A DNA stretch of 64,000 bases from CALMKX01 sp036274895 (GCA_036274895.1 DASUEU010000039.1:124001-188000); one strand, 5' to 3'; counted from the first letter of the stretch, positions 7,099 to 19,036 are shown. The notes: generated by a model from the letters alone, not told the origin. Numbers and translations: made by a program.

Positions 7099-8168
7099 GC
7101 CCGCCCCGCATCCCGCTCCGCCCGCCGCCGGGCCAGGACGGCGGCGACTCGCCTTTGGGCGCCGGCGAGAGGGGACTCTCGGCGCTCGGTGGCTTCGCGG
7201 AAGATCTCTCCCAGGGTATCGCCGATGGCGAGGAGGCGGCGGTCCACTTCCTCGGCGCTCGCTCCGGCTTCGACCGAGAAGAGGCCCACTGCGCCGCCGG
7301 CGTTGGCGATGAAGTCCGGGGCGTAGAGGATGCCCCGGTCGTGGAGGCGCTGGGCGTCCTCCTCCTCGGCGAGCTGGTTGTTGGCGGCGCCGGCCACCAC
7401 CCGGCAGGCGAGCCGGGGGATGGTTCGGGCGTTGAGCACGGCCCCCACGGCGCATGGAGCGTAGACGTCCGCCGCCGTGGTGGGCACGGCCTCCGGCGCC
7501 ACGACCCCGGCGCCCAGCTCGGCGGCCAGGCGTGCCGCCCGGTCCGCGTCCAAGTCGGAGAGCAGCACCTTCGCACCCTCCCGGACCAGGCTGCGAGCCA
7601 GGGGGACCCCCACCGCCCCCACTCCCTCGACCAATACCCGCCGGCCCGCGAGCTCGGCGCTGCCGAAGACCTGCGCGAGGCTGGCTCTGACGGCGGCGTA
7701 GACGCCGCGCGCGGTGTAGACGCCGGAGGGCACGTCGCGCACCGACGGCCCGATACCGTGAACGTGAGAGCTCTCCTCGCCCACGACGTCCATGTCGGCG
7801 AGCGAGATGCCCAGATCCTGGCCGGTCGAGAAGCCGCCGCGAAGGGCCTGGACCAGCCGGCCGTAGCGCCGCAGCAGCCCCCGCCTCTCCTCGCCTTCGA
7901 GGGGCCGCGGCACCGCCAGCACGGCCTTACCGCCGCCCACCGGGAAGTCGATCGCCGCCCACTTGGCGGTCATCCCCGCGGCGAGGCGATGGGCGTCGGC
8001 GAGACCCGCCTCCGGGCTCGGGTAGACCTTCATGCGGGTGCCGCCGGTGGGCACGCCGAGGGTGTCGTCGTGGAGGGCGATGAAGATCCAGGTGCCGGTC
8101 TCGTGGTCGAAGCGAGCGAGGGTGGCGAGGCCGTCCCAGGCGGCGATCTGCGCGGCGAGCGTGCTCAC
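7095..8168 (-). CDS. Leucine dehydrogenase (Glu/Leu/Phe/Val dehydrogenase family)
   Basis: NAD-dependent oxidative deamination of branched-chain amino acids, giving 2-keto acid, ammonia and NADH. The 357 residues fit leucine dehydrogenase. The GTRM motif is near residue 43; substrate and catalytic lysines fall at K69 (MTAKWAAID) and K81 (GGGKAVL), as in the Bacillus enzyme; the Rossmann part includes VLVEGVGAVGVPLARSL. GTG at 8168 is preferred: it overlaps the HAD stop by four bases and has a GAGGAGG site at 8172-8179. It is the sixth gene of the operon running from 12039 to 6841. Confidence 0.92.
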   Translation of the reverse strand: MSTLAAQIAAWDGLATLARFDHETGTWIFIALHDDTLGVPTGGTRMKVYPSPEAGLADAHRLAAGMTAKWAAIDFPVGGGKAVLAVPRPLEGEERRGLLRRYGRLVQALRGGFSTGQDLGISLADMDVVGEESSHVHGIGPSVRDVPSGVYTARGVYAAVRASLAQVFGSAELAGRRVLVEGVGAVGVPLARSLVREGAKVLLSDLDADRAARLAAELGAGVVAPEAVPTTAADVYAPCAVGAVLNARTIPRLACRVVAGAANNQLAEEEDAQRLHDRGILYAPDFIANAGGAVGLFSVEAGASAEEVDRRLLAIGDTLGEIFREATERRESPLAGAQRRVAAVLARRRAERDAGRA

Positions 8169-8836
8169 GAACCCTCCTCGCGGGGACCCGCGAGCCACGA
8201 AGGCAGTGCGACGACGCTCGGCAGGCAGGCGAGGGGCCCGAAGCGCGTGAGCTCCTGGGCCCCGTGGGTGCCACTGGTCACCGCCACCGAGCCGGCACCG
8301 GCGTTGGTGGCCATCTGGAGGTCGTAGGGGGTGTCGCCGATCATCAGGGTGCGGCGCGGCGTAGCACCCAGCTCGTCCATCAGCTCGAGCAACATGGCCG
8401 GGTGGGGCTTCGAGGGCGACTCGTCCACCGTGCGGGTGGCGGCGAAGAGCCCGCGGACGCCGGTCGCGTCGAGGTCGCGGTCGAGCCCCCGCCGGCCCTT
8501 GCCGGTGGCCACCGCCAGCACGTAGCCGGCCGCGGCCAGCTCGCCGAGCATGGGCGCGGCGCCGGGGAAGAGCAGGTTCTGGTCCTTGTAGGTGGCGAGC
8601 CAGTGGTGGCGGTAGCGCTCGATCACCTCGAGCCAGGTCTCCTCGCTCACCGGCAGGCCCACCGCCTCCCGGGCCTCGATGAGGCCGAGGCCGATCATCC
8701 GCCGCACGCTCTCCTCCGGCACCGGGCCGAAGCCGAGGTCGTCCGCGGCCTGCTGCATGCAGGCGACGATCGAGGCGACCGAATCCATCAGAGTCCCGTC
8801 CCAGTCGAAGACCAGGAGGTCGAAGTCATTTCTCAT
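8165..8836 (-). CDS. HAD-superfamily phosphatase (Gph/IA subfamily)
   Basis: A 223-residue haloacid-dehalogenase-like hydrolase, closest in pattern to phosphoglycolate phosphatase. Motif I is VFDWDGTLMDS with the nucleophilic Asp, motif II AVATGKGRRG, motif III with Lys in SKPHPAML, and motif IV MIGDTPYDLQMA. A helical cap lies between motifs I and II. Second residues RND give an ATG start, eight bases after the DUF2007 gene stop. The substrate is unknown. Confidence 0.9.
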   Translation of the reverse strand: MRNDFDLLVFDWDGTLMDSVASIVACMQQAADDLGFGPVPEESVRRMIGLGLIEAREAVGLPVSEETWLEVIERYRHHWLATYKDQNLLFPGAAPMLGELAAAGYVLAVATGKGRRGLDRDLDATGVRGLFAATRTVDESPSKPHPAMLLELMDELGATPRRTLMIGDTPYDLQMATNAGAGSVAVTSGTHGAQELTRFGPLACLPSVVALPSWLAGPREEGS

Positions 8837-8843
8837 CAGAGGG

Positions 8844-9083
8844 TTAGGCGCTCTCGGGGGGTGGCTCGCCGACGACTTGCTCGAGGGCTTCGCGGGCCGC
8901 GTCCGCCTGGCTGGCCGCGACGCTCACCCGGAAAGGCGGCTCCTGGACGCTGTGGAAGGGGTCCAGGCGCAGCGAGTCGAGCTCGGAGACGTGGGATTCG
9001 ATCCCGCAAGCCGTGAGGTAGGACTGGGCGGCCTGGGCTTCACCGCGGGTTTCGAAGCGGGCGATGATCTCGAGATCGTCCAT
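8844..9083 (-). CDS. DUF2007 domain protein
   Basis: A 79-residue protein with the DUF2007 (putative signal-transducing) pattern: an N-terminal beta strand and helix (LEIIARFETRGEAQAAQSYL), GIESHVSEL, then FRVSVAASQADAAREAL. The fold is ferredoxin-like and no enzymatic role is known. It lies within the minus-strand operon between the nucleotidyltransferase and HAD genes, with gaps of 16 and 7 bases. Confidence 0.85.
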   Translation of the reverse strand: MDDLEIIARFETRGEAQAAQSYLTACGIESHVSELDSLRLDPFHSVQEPPFRVSVAASQADAAREALEQVVGEPPPESA

Positions 9084-9099
9084 GGCGGTGCCGAGGATT

Positions 9100-10092
9100 C
9101 TACTCCAACCCCGCCGCCGTGGCGGGCATCACCAGCTGATCGACGAGGGTGGCTCCGGCCGGCACCTCGGCGCGGAAGGCGACGATCGAGCGCTCCACCC
9201 GGGCGCCCCTGCCCACCACGGCACCCGGGAGCACCACCGAGGCCGAGACGGTCGCCTCGGCCTCCACCCTGGCCCCCACCTCGAGCACCGAGCGCTCGAT
9301 CCGGGCTTCCGGGGCGACCTGCGCGTGCTGGGAGAACCAGCTGCCCCCCTGGCCGTGGCGCGCCGCCCAGTCCAGCAGGGCCAGGCGGTAGCGGTCGGGG
9401 GTGCCGAGGTCGTGCCAGGGGCGGTCCGTCTCGCAGGCGGCGAGGTGGGCCCCCTCCTCGAGCAGGGGTTGGTAGAGCTCGGTGACGAAGTCCGCCGGCC
9501 CATTGGGCACCCGCTCGAGCAAGCTCGCGGAAAGGGCGTGCGCGCCGGCGAAGACCCGTTTCGCCACCGCCGTGCCCACCGCCGAGAGCCCGGCGCGCAG
9601 GGACACCACCCGGCCCTCGGCATCGAGGCCGCAGCCACCGCCGAACTCCTCCGCGGAGGCGCCGGCCGCGAACAGCAGGGTGGCGGCGGCGCCGGTCTCG
9701 CGATGGCGGGCCAGCAGCTCCTCGAAGGGCCAGTCGCAGAGGCTGTCGCCATTGACCACCAGCACCGTCTCGGCCTGGCCGAGCACCCCCCGCACGGGGC
9801 CGAGGGCGCCCAGGGTGCCGAGGATCTCGGGCTCGGGGGACCAGGTGAGCCGCATCCGCCCGAAGCGGCTGCCGAAGTGGCCGCGGATCGCCTCGCCCAG
9901 GTGGTGGAGGTTGACTGCCACCTGCTGGCAGCCGACCTCGTCCAGCCGCACCAGGGTGCGGGCCAGGAGCGGCACCCCGCCCACCGGCAGCAGAGGCTTG
10001 GGCACCAGCGTGGTCAAGGGCCGCAGCCGGGTACCCAGGCCGGCGGCCAGCACCAGAGCGGAGACGCTGCCCGGAGCAGGTTGTGCCGTCAC
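9100..10092 (-). CDS. Sugar-1-phosphate nucleotidyltransferase (MurU-like)
   Basis: A 330-residue NDP-sugar pyrophosphorylase. The N-terminal catalytic domain has the signature LVLAAGLGTRLRPLT and the KPLLPVGG lysine, then VNGDSLCDW with the metal-binding Asp. The C-terminal part (from about residue 240) has hexapeptide-repeat wording (ARIERSVLEVGARVEAEATV), a left-handed beta-helix. It resembles N-acetylmuramate-1-phosphate uridylyltransferase and mannose-1-phosphate guanylyltransferases; no AmgK kinase is beside it. GTG at 10092 overlaps the CYTH gene stop by four bases. Confidence 0.88.
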   Translation of the reverse strand: MTAQPAPGSVSALVLAAGLGTRLRPLTTLVPKPLLPVGGVPLLARTLVRLDEVGCQQVAVNLHHLGEAIRGHFGSRFGRMRLTWSPEPEILGTLGALGPVRGVLGQAETVLVVNGDSLCDWPFEELLARHRETGAAATLLFAAGASAEEFGGGCGLDAEGRVVSLRAGLSAVGTAVAKRVFAGAHALSASLLERVPNGPADFVTELYQPLLEEGAHLAACETDRPWHDLGTPDRYRLALLDWAARHGQGGSWFSQHAQVAPEARIERSVLEVGARVEAEATVSASVVLPGAVVGRGARVERSIVAFRAEVPAGATLVDQLVMPATAAGLE

Positions 10093-10646
10093 TCTTCGCG
10101 GAAGAGCATGTCGGGCGGAGCGTCGGGGTGGCTCTTCAAGTAGTCCTCGTAGAGCCGCAGGTAGGTCCGGCGTTCGGACTTCTCGAGGTCGAAGCCGCAG
10201 CGGCGGGCCACGGTCTCGGCGCCGTCGCCCTCGAACTCGGCGAAGTCGCCGATCGGGGTGTGATCGAGGGCCACCGTGACCCCGCCCAGGTGCCACTCCT
10301 CACGCATCTTCTGGTAGCGCCGCACGACCCGGAAGCCCAGGGCCTCGAGCAGGGAGCGCGCGGCCTCGGAGTCATCGACGCGGGTCTCGTGCTCGACGCG
10401 CACCTTGGTGCGGCCCTCGAAGTGGGCGGGTCCCTTGAAGGTCAGGAAGGCGCCCCGGGCATCCACCCGCAGGCGTAGGACGCAGCCGTTGCTGTTCAGG
10501 TCATTGCCGCGATCGAGAACCCAGTTGTCCTCGAAGGTGGCAGGGCCGGCTCGCTCCGCGTCCATCTCCAGGAGGCGTTCTCTCAACTTCTCATGCTCGA
10601 CGCCGTCGAACTTGATCTCACGTTCTTTCTCGCTCTTGCCGCCCAT
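10089..10646 (-). CDS. CYTH domain protein (class IV adenylate cyclase/ThTPase-like)
   Basis: A 185-residue CYTH-fold protein. The N-terminal ExExK motif is EREIKF; later charged strands are CVLRLRV, FLTFKGP, VRVEHETRV and VALDHTPIGDFAEFEG, which line the triphosphate tunnel in this family. Likely reactions are hydrolysis of an organic triphosphate or of inorganic triphosphate; cyclase activity is less likely but not excluded. ATG at 10646 is 10 bases after the M20 peptidase stop. It overlaps the nucleotidyltransferase gene, so a role linked to nucleotide-sugar or polyphosphate chemistry is possible. Confidence 0.86.
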   Translation of the reverse strand: MGGKSEKEREIKFDGVEHEKLRERLLEMDAERAGPATFEDNWVLDRGNDLNSNGCVLRLRVDARGAFLTFKGPAHFEGRTKVRVEHETRVDDSEAARSLLEALGFRVVRRYQKMREEWHLGGVTVALDHTPIGDFAEFEGDGAETVARRCGFDLEKSERRTYLRLYEDYLKSHPDAPPDMLFREE

Positions 10647-10656
10647 GGGGTCCGTC

Positions 10657-12039
10657 TCATGTTGCGCCTGCCAGATCGAGCAGCCTTGCCGTGGCACGGA
10701 TGCCATTCTCGAAGTGGCTGATGTTGAACTTCTCGTTGGGTGAATGCAGGTTGTCATCGTTCAGGCCGAAGCCCATCAACGCCACGGGGACCTCGAGAAC
10801 CTTGCCGAACGTCGCCACGATCGGGATCGAGCCGCCTTCGCGCACCCGCACCGGGCGCTTGCCCCAGGTCGCCTCGAGGGCGGTGATCGCCGCCTCGACC
10901 AGGGGACCGGCGGTGTCGATCAGCACCGGGCTGGCGCCGTGGAGGTACTGCACGTCCACCCGGACGCCCGGAGGGGCGACTTTGTGAACGTATTCGGTGA
11001 AGAGGCGGGCGATCTTCGCCGGCTCCTGGTCGGGGACCAGGCGCATCGAGACCTTGGCACCGGCCCAGCAGGGCAGCACGGTCTTGGCACCGGCGCCCTG
11101 GTAGCCGCCGAAGATGCCGTTGACGTCGCAGGTGGGCCGGGCCCACACCCGCTCGAGGGTGGTGTAGCCCTCCTCGCCGAAGGTGCGGTCGATGCCGAGG
11201 CCGGCGCAGTACTCCGCCTCGTCATAGGGCAGGCGGGCGAACTCCGCTCGCTCCCACTCTTCGAGGGGGCGCACGTCGTCGTAGAAGCCGTCGATGTTGA
11301 TGTGGCCGTTGCCGGGGTCGCGCAGGCGGGAAATGATCGTCGCCAGGGCGTTGGCCGGGTTGGCCACGCCGCCGCCGAAGGTGCCGGAGTGCAGGTCGCG
11401 GTTGGGGCCGGTGACCTTGAGCTCCATGTAGCAGAGGCCCTTCAAGCCATAGAGCAGGGAGGGCTGGCCGGGGCCGTACATCGAGCTGTCGGAGACCACC
11501 ACCATGTCGCAGGCGAGGCGACGGCCGGCGTCCTCGCGCACGAACTTCTCGATCGCTTCACCGCCCGACTCCTCCTCCCCTTCGATCAGGAACTTGACGT
11601 TGACCGGCAGGCTGCCCCGCTCGGCGAGCGTGGCGGCCACGGCCTTGACGTGGGCGAAGGACTGGCCCTTGTCGTCGGTGGCACCGCGGGCGACCAGCAG
11701 ATCGCCCTCGATGGTCGGCTCGAAGGGGGGGTTGCGCCACAGCTCGAGGGGGTCGGCCGGCTGGACGTCGTAATGACCATAGAACAGCAGGGTGGGCTTG
11801 CCCGGAGCACCCAGCCACTCGGCATAGACCAGGGGGTAGCCGTCGGTCTCGAGGATCTCCACCGTCAAGCCCGCGGCCCGCATCTTCCCGGCCAGGAAGT
11901 CGGCGCAGCGCAGGACGTCGCTGCGGTAGGCCGGGTCGGTCGAGATCGAAGGGATCCGGATGTAGTCCTTGAGCTCTTCGAGATAGGAGCCCTTCTCTCG
12001 CTCGATGCGCTGGAGCACGTCCGCCGTCACCGCTGACAT
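10657..12039 (-). CDS. M20 family dipeptidase
   Basis: A 460-residue zinc peptidase of the M20 dipeptidase type (CNDP/PepV-like). Metal-binding blocks are FYGHYDVQPADP (H89, D91), ATDDKGQ (bridging Asp near 122) and EGEEESGG (catalytic and metal Glu near 154); a dimerisation lid domain follows. No signal peptide, so cytoplasmic. AAGGAGG lies seven bases before the ATG. First gene of the seven-gene minus-strand operon, with its promoter at 12077-12085. Confidence 0.93.
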   Translation of the reverse strand: MSAVTADVLQRIEREKGSYLEELKDYIRIPSISTDPAYRSDVLRCADFLAGKMRAAGLTVEILETDGYPLVYAEWLGAPGKPTLLFYGHYDVQPADPLELWRNPPFEPTIEGDLLVARGATDDKGQSFAHVKAVAATLAERGSLPVNVKFLIEGEEESGGEAIEKFVREDAGRRLACDMVVVSDSSMYGPGQPSLLYGLKGLCYMELKVTGPNRDLHSGTFGGGVANPANALATIISRLRDPGNGHINIDGFYDDVRPLEEWERAEFARLPYDEAEYCAGLGIDRTFGEEGYTTLERVWARPTCDVNGIFGGYQGAGAKTVLPCWAGAKVSMRLVPDQEPAKIARLFTEYVHKVAPPGVRVDVQYLHGASPVLIDTAGPLVEAAITALEATWGKRPVRVREGGSIPIVATFGKVLEVPVALMGFGLNDDNLHSPNEKFNISHFENGIRATARLLDLAGAT

Positions 12040-12076
12040 TCGCCCACCTCCTTGGGGAGATTCCTCCGTTGCCGGG

Positions 12077-12085
12077 AGTCTAGCA
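12077..12085 (-). promoter_or_regulatory. Extended -10 promoter of the dipeptidase operon
   Basis: On the minus strand this reads TGC-TAGACT, 37 bases before the ATG at 12039. No good -35 is visible, as expected for an extended -10 promoter. Confidence 0.45.
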
Positions 12086-12155
12086 GGGTGTGAAAGGATC
12101 CCGCGGCGGCTCGGGTCACTGACTCGGGCTGCCGAACCGGAAGGACCGATCGCGT

Positions 12156-13505
12156 ATGACTCCCCCTTGGCTCCCCTCCCGGCGCCGCTGGCTGGCTGCC
12201 GTCAGTCTGGTCGGCTCGCTCGGAACCCTCCTCGTTACCGGCCAGGCCCGAGGCCAGACTCCACCGCACTCGATCTCGCTCGAGGAGGCGCTCACGCGGG
12301 CCCTCGAGACCAACCCCGTGCTCGGCCAGGCCGCGGCCGGGGTGGCCCGCGCCGAGGCCGAGAAGCGCCTGGCCTTCTCGGCCGTGATGCCGCGTCTCTC
12401 CCTCGAAGGGCGCACCAGCCTGAACAGCGAGGAAGTGGCCTTCGGCGAGGGCGAGAACCGCCGCACCATTCTGACCGACACCGACTGGACGGCCCGCCTG
12501 GTGCTCTCCCAGCCGGTCTTCGCCGGCTTCCGGGACGTCTACACCTACCGCCAGACCAAGCTCGACGTGGCGGGCGCCGGCGAGACGGCCCGCGGCACGA
12601 GGGAGGCCCTGCTCTTCGAGGTCGCCGCCAGCTACTGGAGCGCCCTCGAGGCCGAGGAGCTCGCCGCCGTCGAGCGCCAGAACCGCGAGCTGGCCCTCAA
12701 ACGGCTCGAGCTGGCGAAGAGCTTCGTAGCCGCCGGCGAGGCCACCCGCCTCGACGAGCTGCGGGCCGAAAGCGCCGTGAAGGCCGCCGAGCGCCGCATC
12801 GTCGAGGCCGAGCAAGGGCGCATCGAGGCGATCTCCCGCCTGCGCGTGGCGACCGGCCTCGAAGGCGACCTCGACGTGGTCGAGCCCCGCTCGGCGCTGC
12901 CGCCGCTACCGGCCGAGGCCGAGCTGCTGCGCTCGGCCCTCGACGGCAGCCCCGAGGTACGCCGGGCGCAGCTGGCCCTCGAGAGCGCCGGTTACGAGGT
13001 CAAGAAGGCCCGCGGCACCTACCTGCCCATCGTCCGCCTCGAGGCCGCGGCCATCGAGCAGAAGTCGCAGTTCCCTTCCGATAGCTACCAGCAGGTCTCC
13101 CTCGAAGCCTCGATCCCCCTCTTCGAGAGCGGCGAGACCCGCGCCCGGCTGGCCATCGCCCGGGAGCGCGAGCGCCAGGCGCGGCTGATGCTCGAGGACG
13201 CCCAGCGCCGCGTGCGCGAGCAGCTCGCGATCCGCCGCGCCGGCCTCGGCACGGCCGTCCAGGCCCGGGAGCTCGCCCGCCAGCAGCTCGCCGTGGCCGA
13301 GGCCGAGCACGAGCAGGTGCTCGCCCTCTACCAGGCCCAGGAGGCCACCTCTCTCGACCTCGACGCCGCCGAGCTGGGCCTCGCCGCCGCACGGCGGGAC
13401 GTGGTCTCCGCGGGCATCCGCGTCACCTTGGCCGAGCTCGCCCTGCGCTGGGCGGCCAGCCAGCTCGCCCCCTCTCTGTTGCCGGGAGCCTCTCCCCAGC
13501 CATGA
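12156..13505 (+). CDS. TolC-family outer membrane efflux protein
   Basis: A 449-residue outer membrane channel subunit. It has an N-terminal signal peptide (LAAVSLVGSLGTLLVTGQARG), then two OEP repeats of long Ala/Glu/Arg-rich coiled-coil helices (residues about 40-240 and 250-440), with SLEEALTRALETNP and PEVRRAQLALESAGYEV as the repeat starts. It forms the duct of a tripartite pump with the two following genes; the next gene overlaps by four bases (ATGA). Confidence 0.92.
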   Translation: MTPPWLPSRRRWLAAVSLVGSLGTLLVTGQARGQTPPHSISLEEALTRALETNPVLGQAAAGVARAEAEKRLAFSAVMPRLSLEGRTSLNSEEVAFGEGENRRTILTDTDWTARLVLSQPVFAGFRDVYTYRQTKLDVAGAGETARGTREALLFEVAASYWSALEAEELAAVERQNRELALKRLELAKSFVAAGEATRLDELRAESAVKAAERRIVEAEQGRIEAISRLRVATGLEGDLDVVEPRSALPPLPAEAELLRSALDGSPEVRRAQLALESAGYEVKKARGTYLPIVRLEAAAIEQKSQFPSDSYQQVSLEASIPLFESGETRARLAIARERERQARLMLEDAQRRVREQLAIRRAGLGTAVQARELARQQLAVAEAEHEQVLALYQAQEATSLDLDAAELGLAAARRDVVSAGIRVTLAELALRWAASQLAPSLLPGASPQP

Positions 13506-14422
13506 AGACATGCACCGTCCTTCTCGCCCTGATCGTCTCCGCCGGGCTCATCGCTTGTGGCGGCAGCCCTCCACAACCCGCTCCGGCCAACCCCACCACC
13601 GAGCCGGCGCCGCCGCCCCCCCTGCCCGAGGACGTGGCCGCCCTCGCCGCCGGGCTGGCCCGGCCCGAGGCTTCTGCCACCGCGCCGACGCCGGCCGCGG
13701 CCCTGTCCGAGATCACCGGCGAGTTGGTCTCCCCCCTGGTCTCCCAGCTGGTCGCCAAGCAGGCGGGGGGCCGGGTGGCCGCCGTGCTGGTCGACGCCGG
13801 GGACCGTGTTGCGGCCGGCCAGCCCCTACTCCGGCTCGAGACCGACTACCGCGAGCTGGAGGTGGCACGGGCCCGCGCCGAGCTGAGCCGCGTGCGCACG
13901 GCTCGCGACGAGGCCGAGCGGGAGCTCGCCCGCAAACGGGAGCTGCTGGCCAAGGGCTCGATCCCCCAGGCCCTCCATGACCGCACCCTGGCCGCCCGGG
14001 ACGAGGCAGCCGCCGGCGTCGAGGCCGCCGAAGCGGCCCTGGCCCTGGCCGAGCATCGCTTGGCGGACGCCACCCTCCTCGCCCCCTTCGCCGGGGCGAT
14101 CGCCGAGCGCCGGGCAGACGTCGGCGAGTTCCTGGGCGAGGGTTCGGTGGCCTTCGTGCTGGTGCAGCTCTCGCCGCTGCGCCTGCGCTTCGAGCTGCCG
14201 GAGCGGGAGCTGGGTAGGGTGCGCCGGGGCCAGCAGGTCGAGGCCCGGATGGACGCCTTCCCGGGCGAGGTCTTCCGCGGCCGGGTGAGAACCGTGGGCG
14301 CCACCGTCGACCCCGAGAGCCGTACCTTCACCGTCGAAGCGGAGCTCGACAACCGCGACGGGCGCCTCAAGCCCGGCCTGTTCGCCCGGGTGACGCTGCC
14401 CGGCGGGGGGCCGGATGCATAA
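13502..14422 (+). CDS. RND efflux periplasmic adaptor (lipoprotein)
   Basis: A 306-residue membrane-fusion protein. The signal peptide ends in a lipobox (LIAC, Cys near residue 19), followed by a Pro-rich linker. The lipoyl half-motifs are GGRVAAVLVDAGDRVAAGQ and DATLLAPFAGAIAERRADVG, separated by a short coiled-coil hairpin (about residues 115-185), and a beta-barrel domain follows. It links the RND pump to TolC. Overlaps both neighbours (4 and 8 bases), so the three are translationally coupled. Confidence 0.92.
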   Translation: MKTCTVLLALIVSAGLIACGGSPPQPAPANPTTEPAPPPPLPEDVAALAAGLARPEASATAPTPAAALSEITGELVSPLVSQLVAKQAGGRVAAVLVDAGDRVAAGQPLLRLETDYRELEVARARAELSRVRTARDEAERELARKRELLAKGSIPQALHDRTLAARDEAAAGVEAAEAALALAEHRLADATLLAPFAGAIAERRADVGEFLGEGSVAFVLVQLSPLRLRFELPERELGRVRRGQQVEARMDAFPGEVFRGRVRTVGATVDPESRTFTVEAELDNRDGRLKPGLFARVTLPGGGPDA

Positions 14423-17400
14423 GCTCGCCGCCCTCTGCGTCCGCCGGCCGGTCTTCGCCTCGGTGCTGATCCTGTCGCTGGTGGTGGTCGGCACCTTCTC
14501 GGCCTTCCAGCTGGGAGTGGACCGCTTCCCCAAGGTCGAGCTGCCCTTCGTCACCATCACCACCGTGCTGGTCGGCGCCGCGCCCGAGGAGATCGAGACC
14601 GAGGTCACCGACAAGCTCGAGGAGGCGGTCAACACCATCAGCGGCATCGACGAGCTGTTCTCCTCCTCGTCCGAAGGTGTCTCGGTGGTGGGTCTGACCT
14701 TCGAGCTGGACAAGGACCTCGACGTCGCCGCCCAGGAGGTGCGCGATCGGGTCAACTCCGTGCTCGGTGACCTGCCGCGAGAGACCGAGCCGCCGCTGAT
14801 CGAGAAGGTGGACCCGGACGCGGTGCCGGTGGTCGCCGTCGCCCTCTCCGGGCCGGTGGCCGTGCGCGAGCTCACCGAGCTGGCGGACAAGACCCTGCGC
14901 CGCCAGCTCGAGACCGTCGCCGGTGTGGGCCAGATCCGCATCCTGGGCGGCCGCGAGCGCCAGATCAACGTGGTGCTGGACCGCGCCCGCCTGGCCGCCG
15001 TGCGGCTGACGCCCGCCGAGGTGATGGCCTCCCTCGCCAGCCAGAACGTGCAGATCCCCGGGGGTCGGGTCGAGCAGGGAGTGCGGGATCTTTCGCTGCG
15101 CACCTACGGCCGGGTGGAGAGGCCCGAGGAGCTGGAGCAGCTGCCGCTCGCGCTGCGCGCCGGCACCACCGTGCGCCTGGCCGACGTGGCGCGGGTGGAG
15201 GACGGCGCCGCCGAGGCCCTCACCTTCGCCGCGGTCAACGGCCAGCCGGCGGTGGTGCTCGAGGTGCGCAAGCAGTCGGGCACCAACACCGTCACCGTGG
15301 TGCGCCGGGTCCAGGAGCGCCTCGAGACCTTGAAGGCCCAGCTGCCGCCAGGCTGCAAGCTCGAGGTGGTGCGGGACCAGTCCGAGTACATCACGGCCGC
15401 CGTGCGCTCGGTGCGGGCCCACCTGATCGAGGGCTCGCTGTTCGCCGCGGCGATCGTCTGGCTCTTCCTGCGCCGGGTGCGCCCCACCCTGATCGCCGCC
15501 ATCGCCATCCCCAGCTCCTTGATCGCCACCTTCGGCGCCATGGCCTACATGGGCTTTTCGCTCAACGTCATCACCCTGCTGGCCTTGACCCTGTCGGTGG
15601 GCATCGTCATCGACGACGCGGTGGTGGTGCTCGAGAACATCTTCCGCTTCGTCGAGGAGAAGGGCCTCGGCCCTTTCGAGGCGGCGGTCGAAGGCACCAA
15701 GGAGGTCGGCCTCGCCGTCTCGGCCACCACCCTGTCGCTGATCGCCGTCTTCCTGCCGGTGGCCTTCATGGGCGGCATCGTCGGCCGCTTCATGAACTCC
15801 TTCGGCGTGACGATGGCCTTCGCCATCGCCGTCTCTCTGCTGGTCAGCTTCACCTTGACCCCGATGATGGCCGCCCGCTGGCTGAGGCCCAAGGACACCG
15901 TCACGGAAGGAGCCGAAGGCAGCCGGCAGCGCGGCCTCTACGGCGCCGTGGAGCGTGGCTACGTCATCCTGCTCGACTGGTGCATGGCCCACCGCCCGGT
16001 GGTGGTGCTGGTGATGCTGGGGGTGTTCGCCAGCACCGTGCCCCTCTTCCAGGTGGTCAACAAGAACTTCCTGCCCACCGACGACGAGTCGCAGTTCGAG
16101 GTGACGGTGCGCGCCCCCGAAGGCGCCAGCGTCGCCGGCACCTCGCAGCTGCTCGAGTCGATCAGCCGGCGCATCCGCGAGGTCCCCGGGGTCGCCACCA
16201 CCCTCATCACCCAGGGCGGCGACCCCAACCGCACCCCCAACCTGGGGGTGATCTACGTCAAGCTCACCCCCACCGAGGAGCGGCAGCTCGACCAGCTGGC
16301 GGTGATGGAGCGGGTGAGGAGGGAGGTGCTGCCGGCCTACGCGGCCCTCGACCTGCGCACCCTGGTGGCGCCGGTGTCGGCGATCGGCGCCGGCAGCGAG
16401 GCCGAGGTGCAGTTCTGGCTCGGCGGGCCCGACCTCGACCGCCTTGAGGAGTACTCCGAGCGGCTGATGGCCGACCTGCGCACCCTGCCCGGGGTGGTCG
16501 ACGTGGACAGCAACCTGGTGGTGGGCAAGCCTGAGCTGGGGGTGCGCATCGACCGCGAGAAGGCGGCGGACCTGGGTGTCTCCGTGCGCGACATCGCCGC
16601 CACCTTGAACGTCCTGGTGGCTGGCCTCGCCGCCACCGACTACTACGAGCACGGCGAGGCCTACGAGGTGCACGTGCGGGCCGCGCCGGAGGACCGCCGC
16701 GACGCCGCCGGCATCCTCGCCACCGAGGTGCCCTCGGCCACCCTGGGCACGGTACGCCTGGCCGACGTGGTGACGATCGAGGAGGGCACCGGGCCGGCGG
16801 TGGTCAACCGCATCAACCGCCGGCGGCAAGTGCTGATCGGTGCCAACCTCGAGCGGGGTTACTCGGCGCAGACGGTGATCGACCGCCTGCAGGCCGGCGC
16901 CCAGGCCCTCGAGATGCCGCCGGCCTACAGCTACGGCCTGACCGGCAAGTCCCGCGAGCAGGGCAAGGCGGCGAGCAACTTCCTGCTCGCCTTTCTGCTC
17001 TCCTTCGCCTTCATGTACCTGATCTTGGCGGCGCAGTTCGAGAGCTGGGTGCACCCGATCACCATCCTGCTCGCCCTGCCGCTGACCGTGCCTTTCGCCC
17101 TGCTGTCGATCGTGCTGCTGGACCAGTCGCTCAACATCTTCTCGTCGCTGGGCGTGCTGGTGCTCTTCGGCATCGTCAAGAAGAACGGCATCCTGCAGAT
17201 CGACCACACCAACCAGCTGCGCTCGGCGGGAATGCCGCGCTCGGAGGCGATCCGGGTCGCCAACCGCGACCGCTTGCGGCCGATCCTGATGACCACCTTC
17301 GCCTTCGTCGCCGGCATGGTGCCGCTGGTGGTCTCCTCCGGCACCGGCTCGGGCACCAACCGGGCCATCGGCACGGTGATCCTGGGCGGCCAGCTCCTCG

Positions 17401-17491
17401 CCCTGCTGCTGACCTTGGTGGCGACCCCGGTGGCTTACAGCTACTTCGATGACCTGGCGAACCTGAAGCTCTTCTCGCGGCTGCTGCGCCG

Positions 17492-17519
<28 letters not shown>
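14415..17519 (+). CDS. RND efflux pump inner-membrane transporter (AcrB/HAE1-like)
   Basis: A 1034-residue proton-driven exporter. Twelve membrane segments are expected: TM1 at residues 12-30 and two clusters around 335-540 and 860-1015. The proton-relay aspartates are seen in TM4 (GIVIDDAVVVLEN), and NFLPTDDES begins the second periplasmic loop. The likely cargo is hydrophobic drugs or dyes; the HAE1 family pattern argues against a heavy-metal CusA pump. The 3' end overlaps the convergent sigma-54 activator gene by 28 bases. Confidence 0.95.
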
Positions 17520-19036
<1,517 letters not shown>
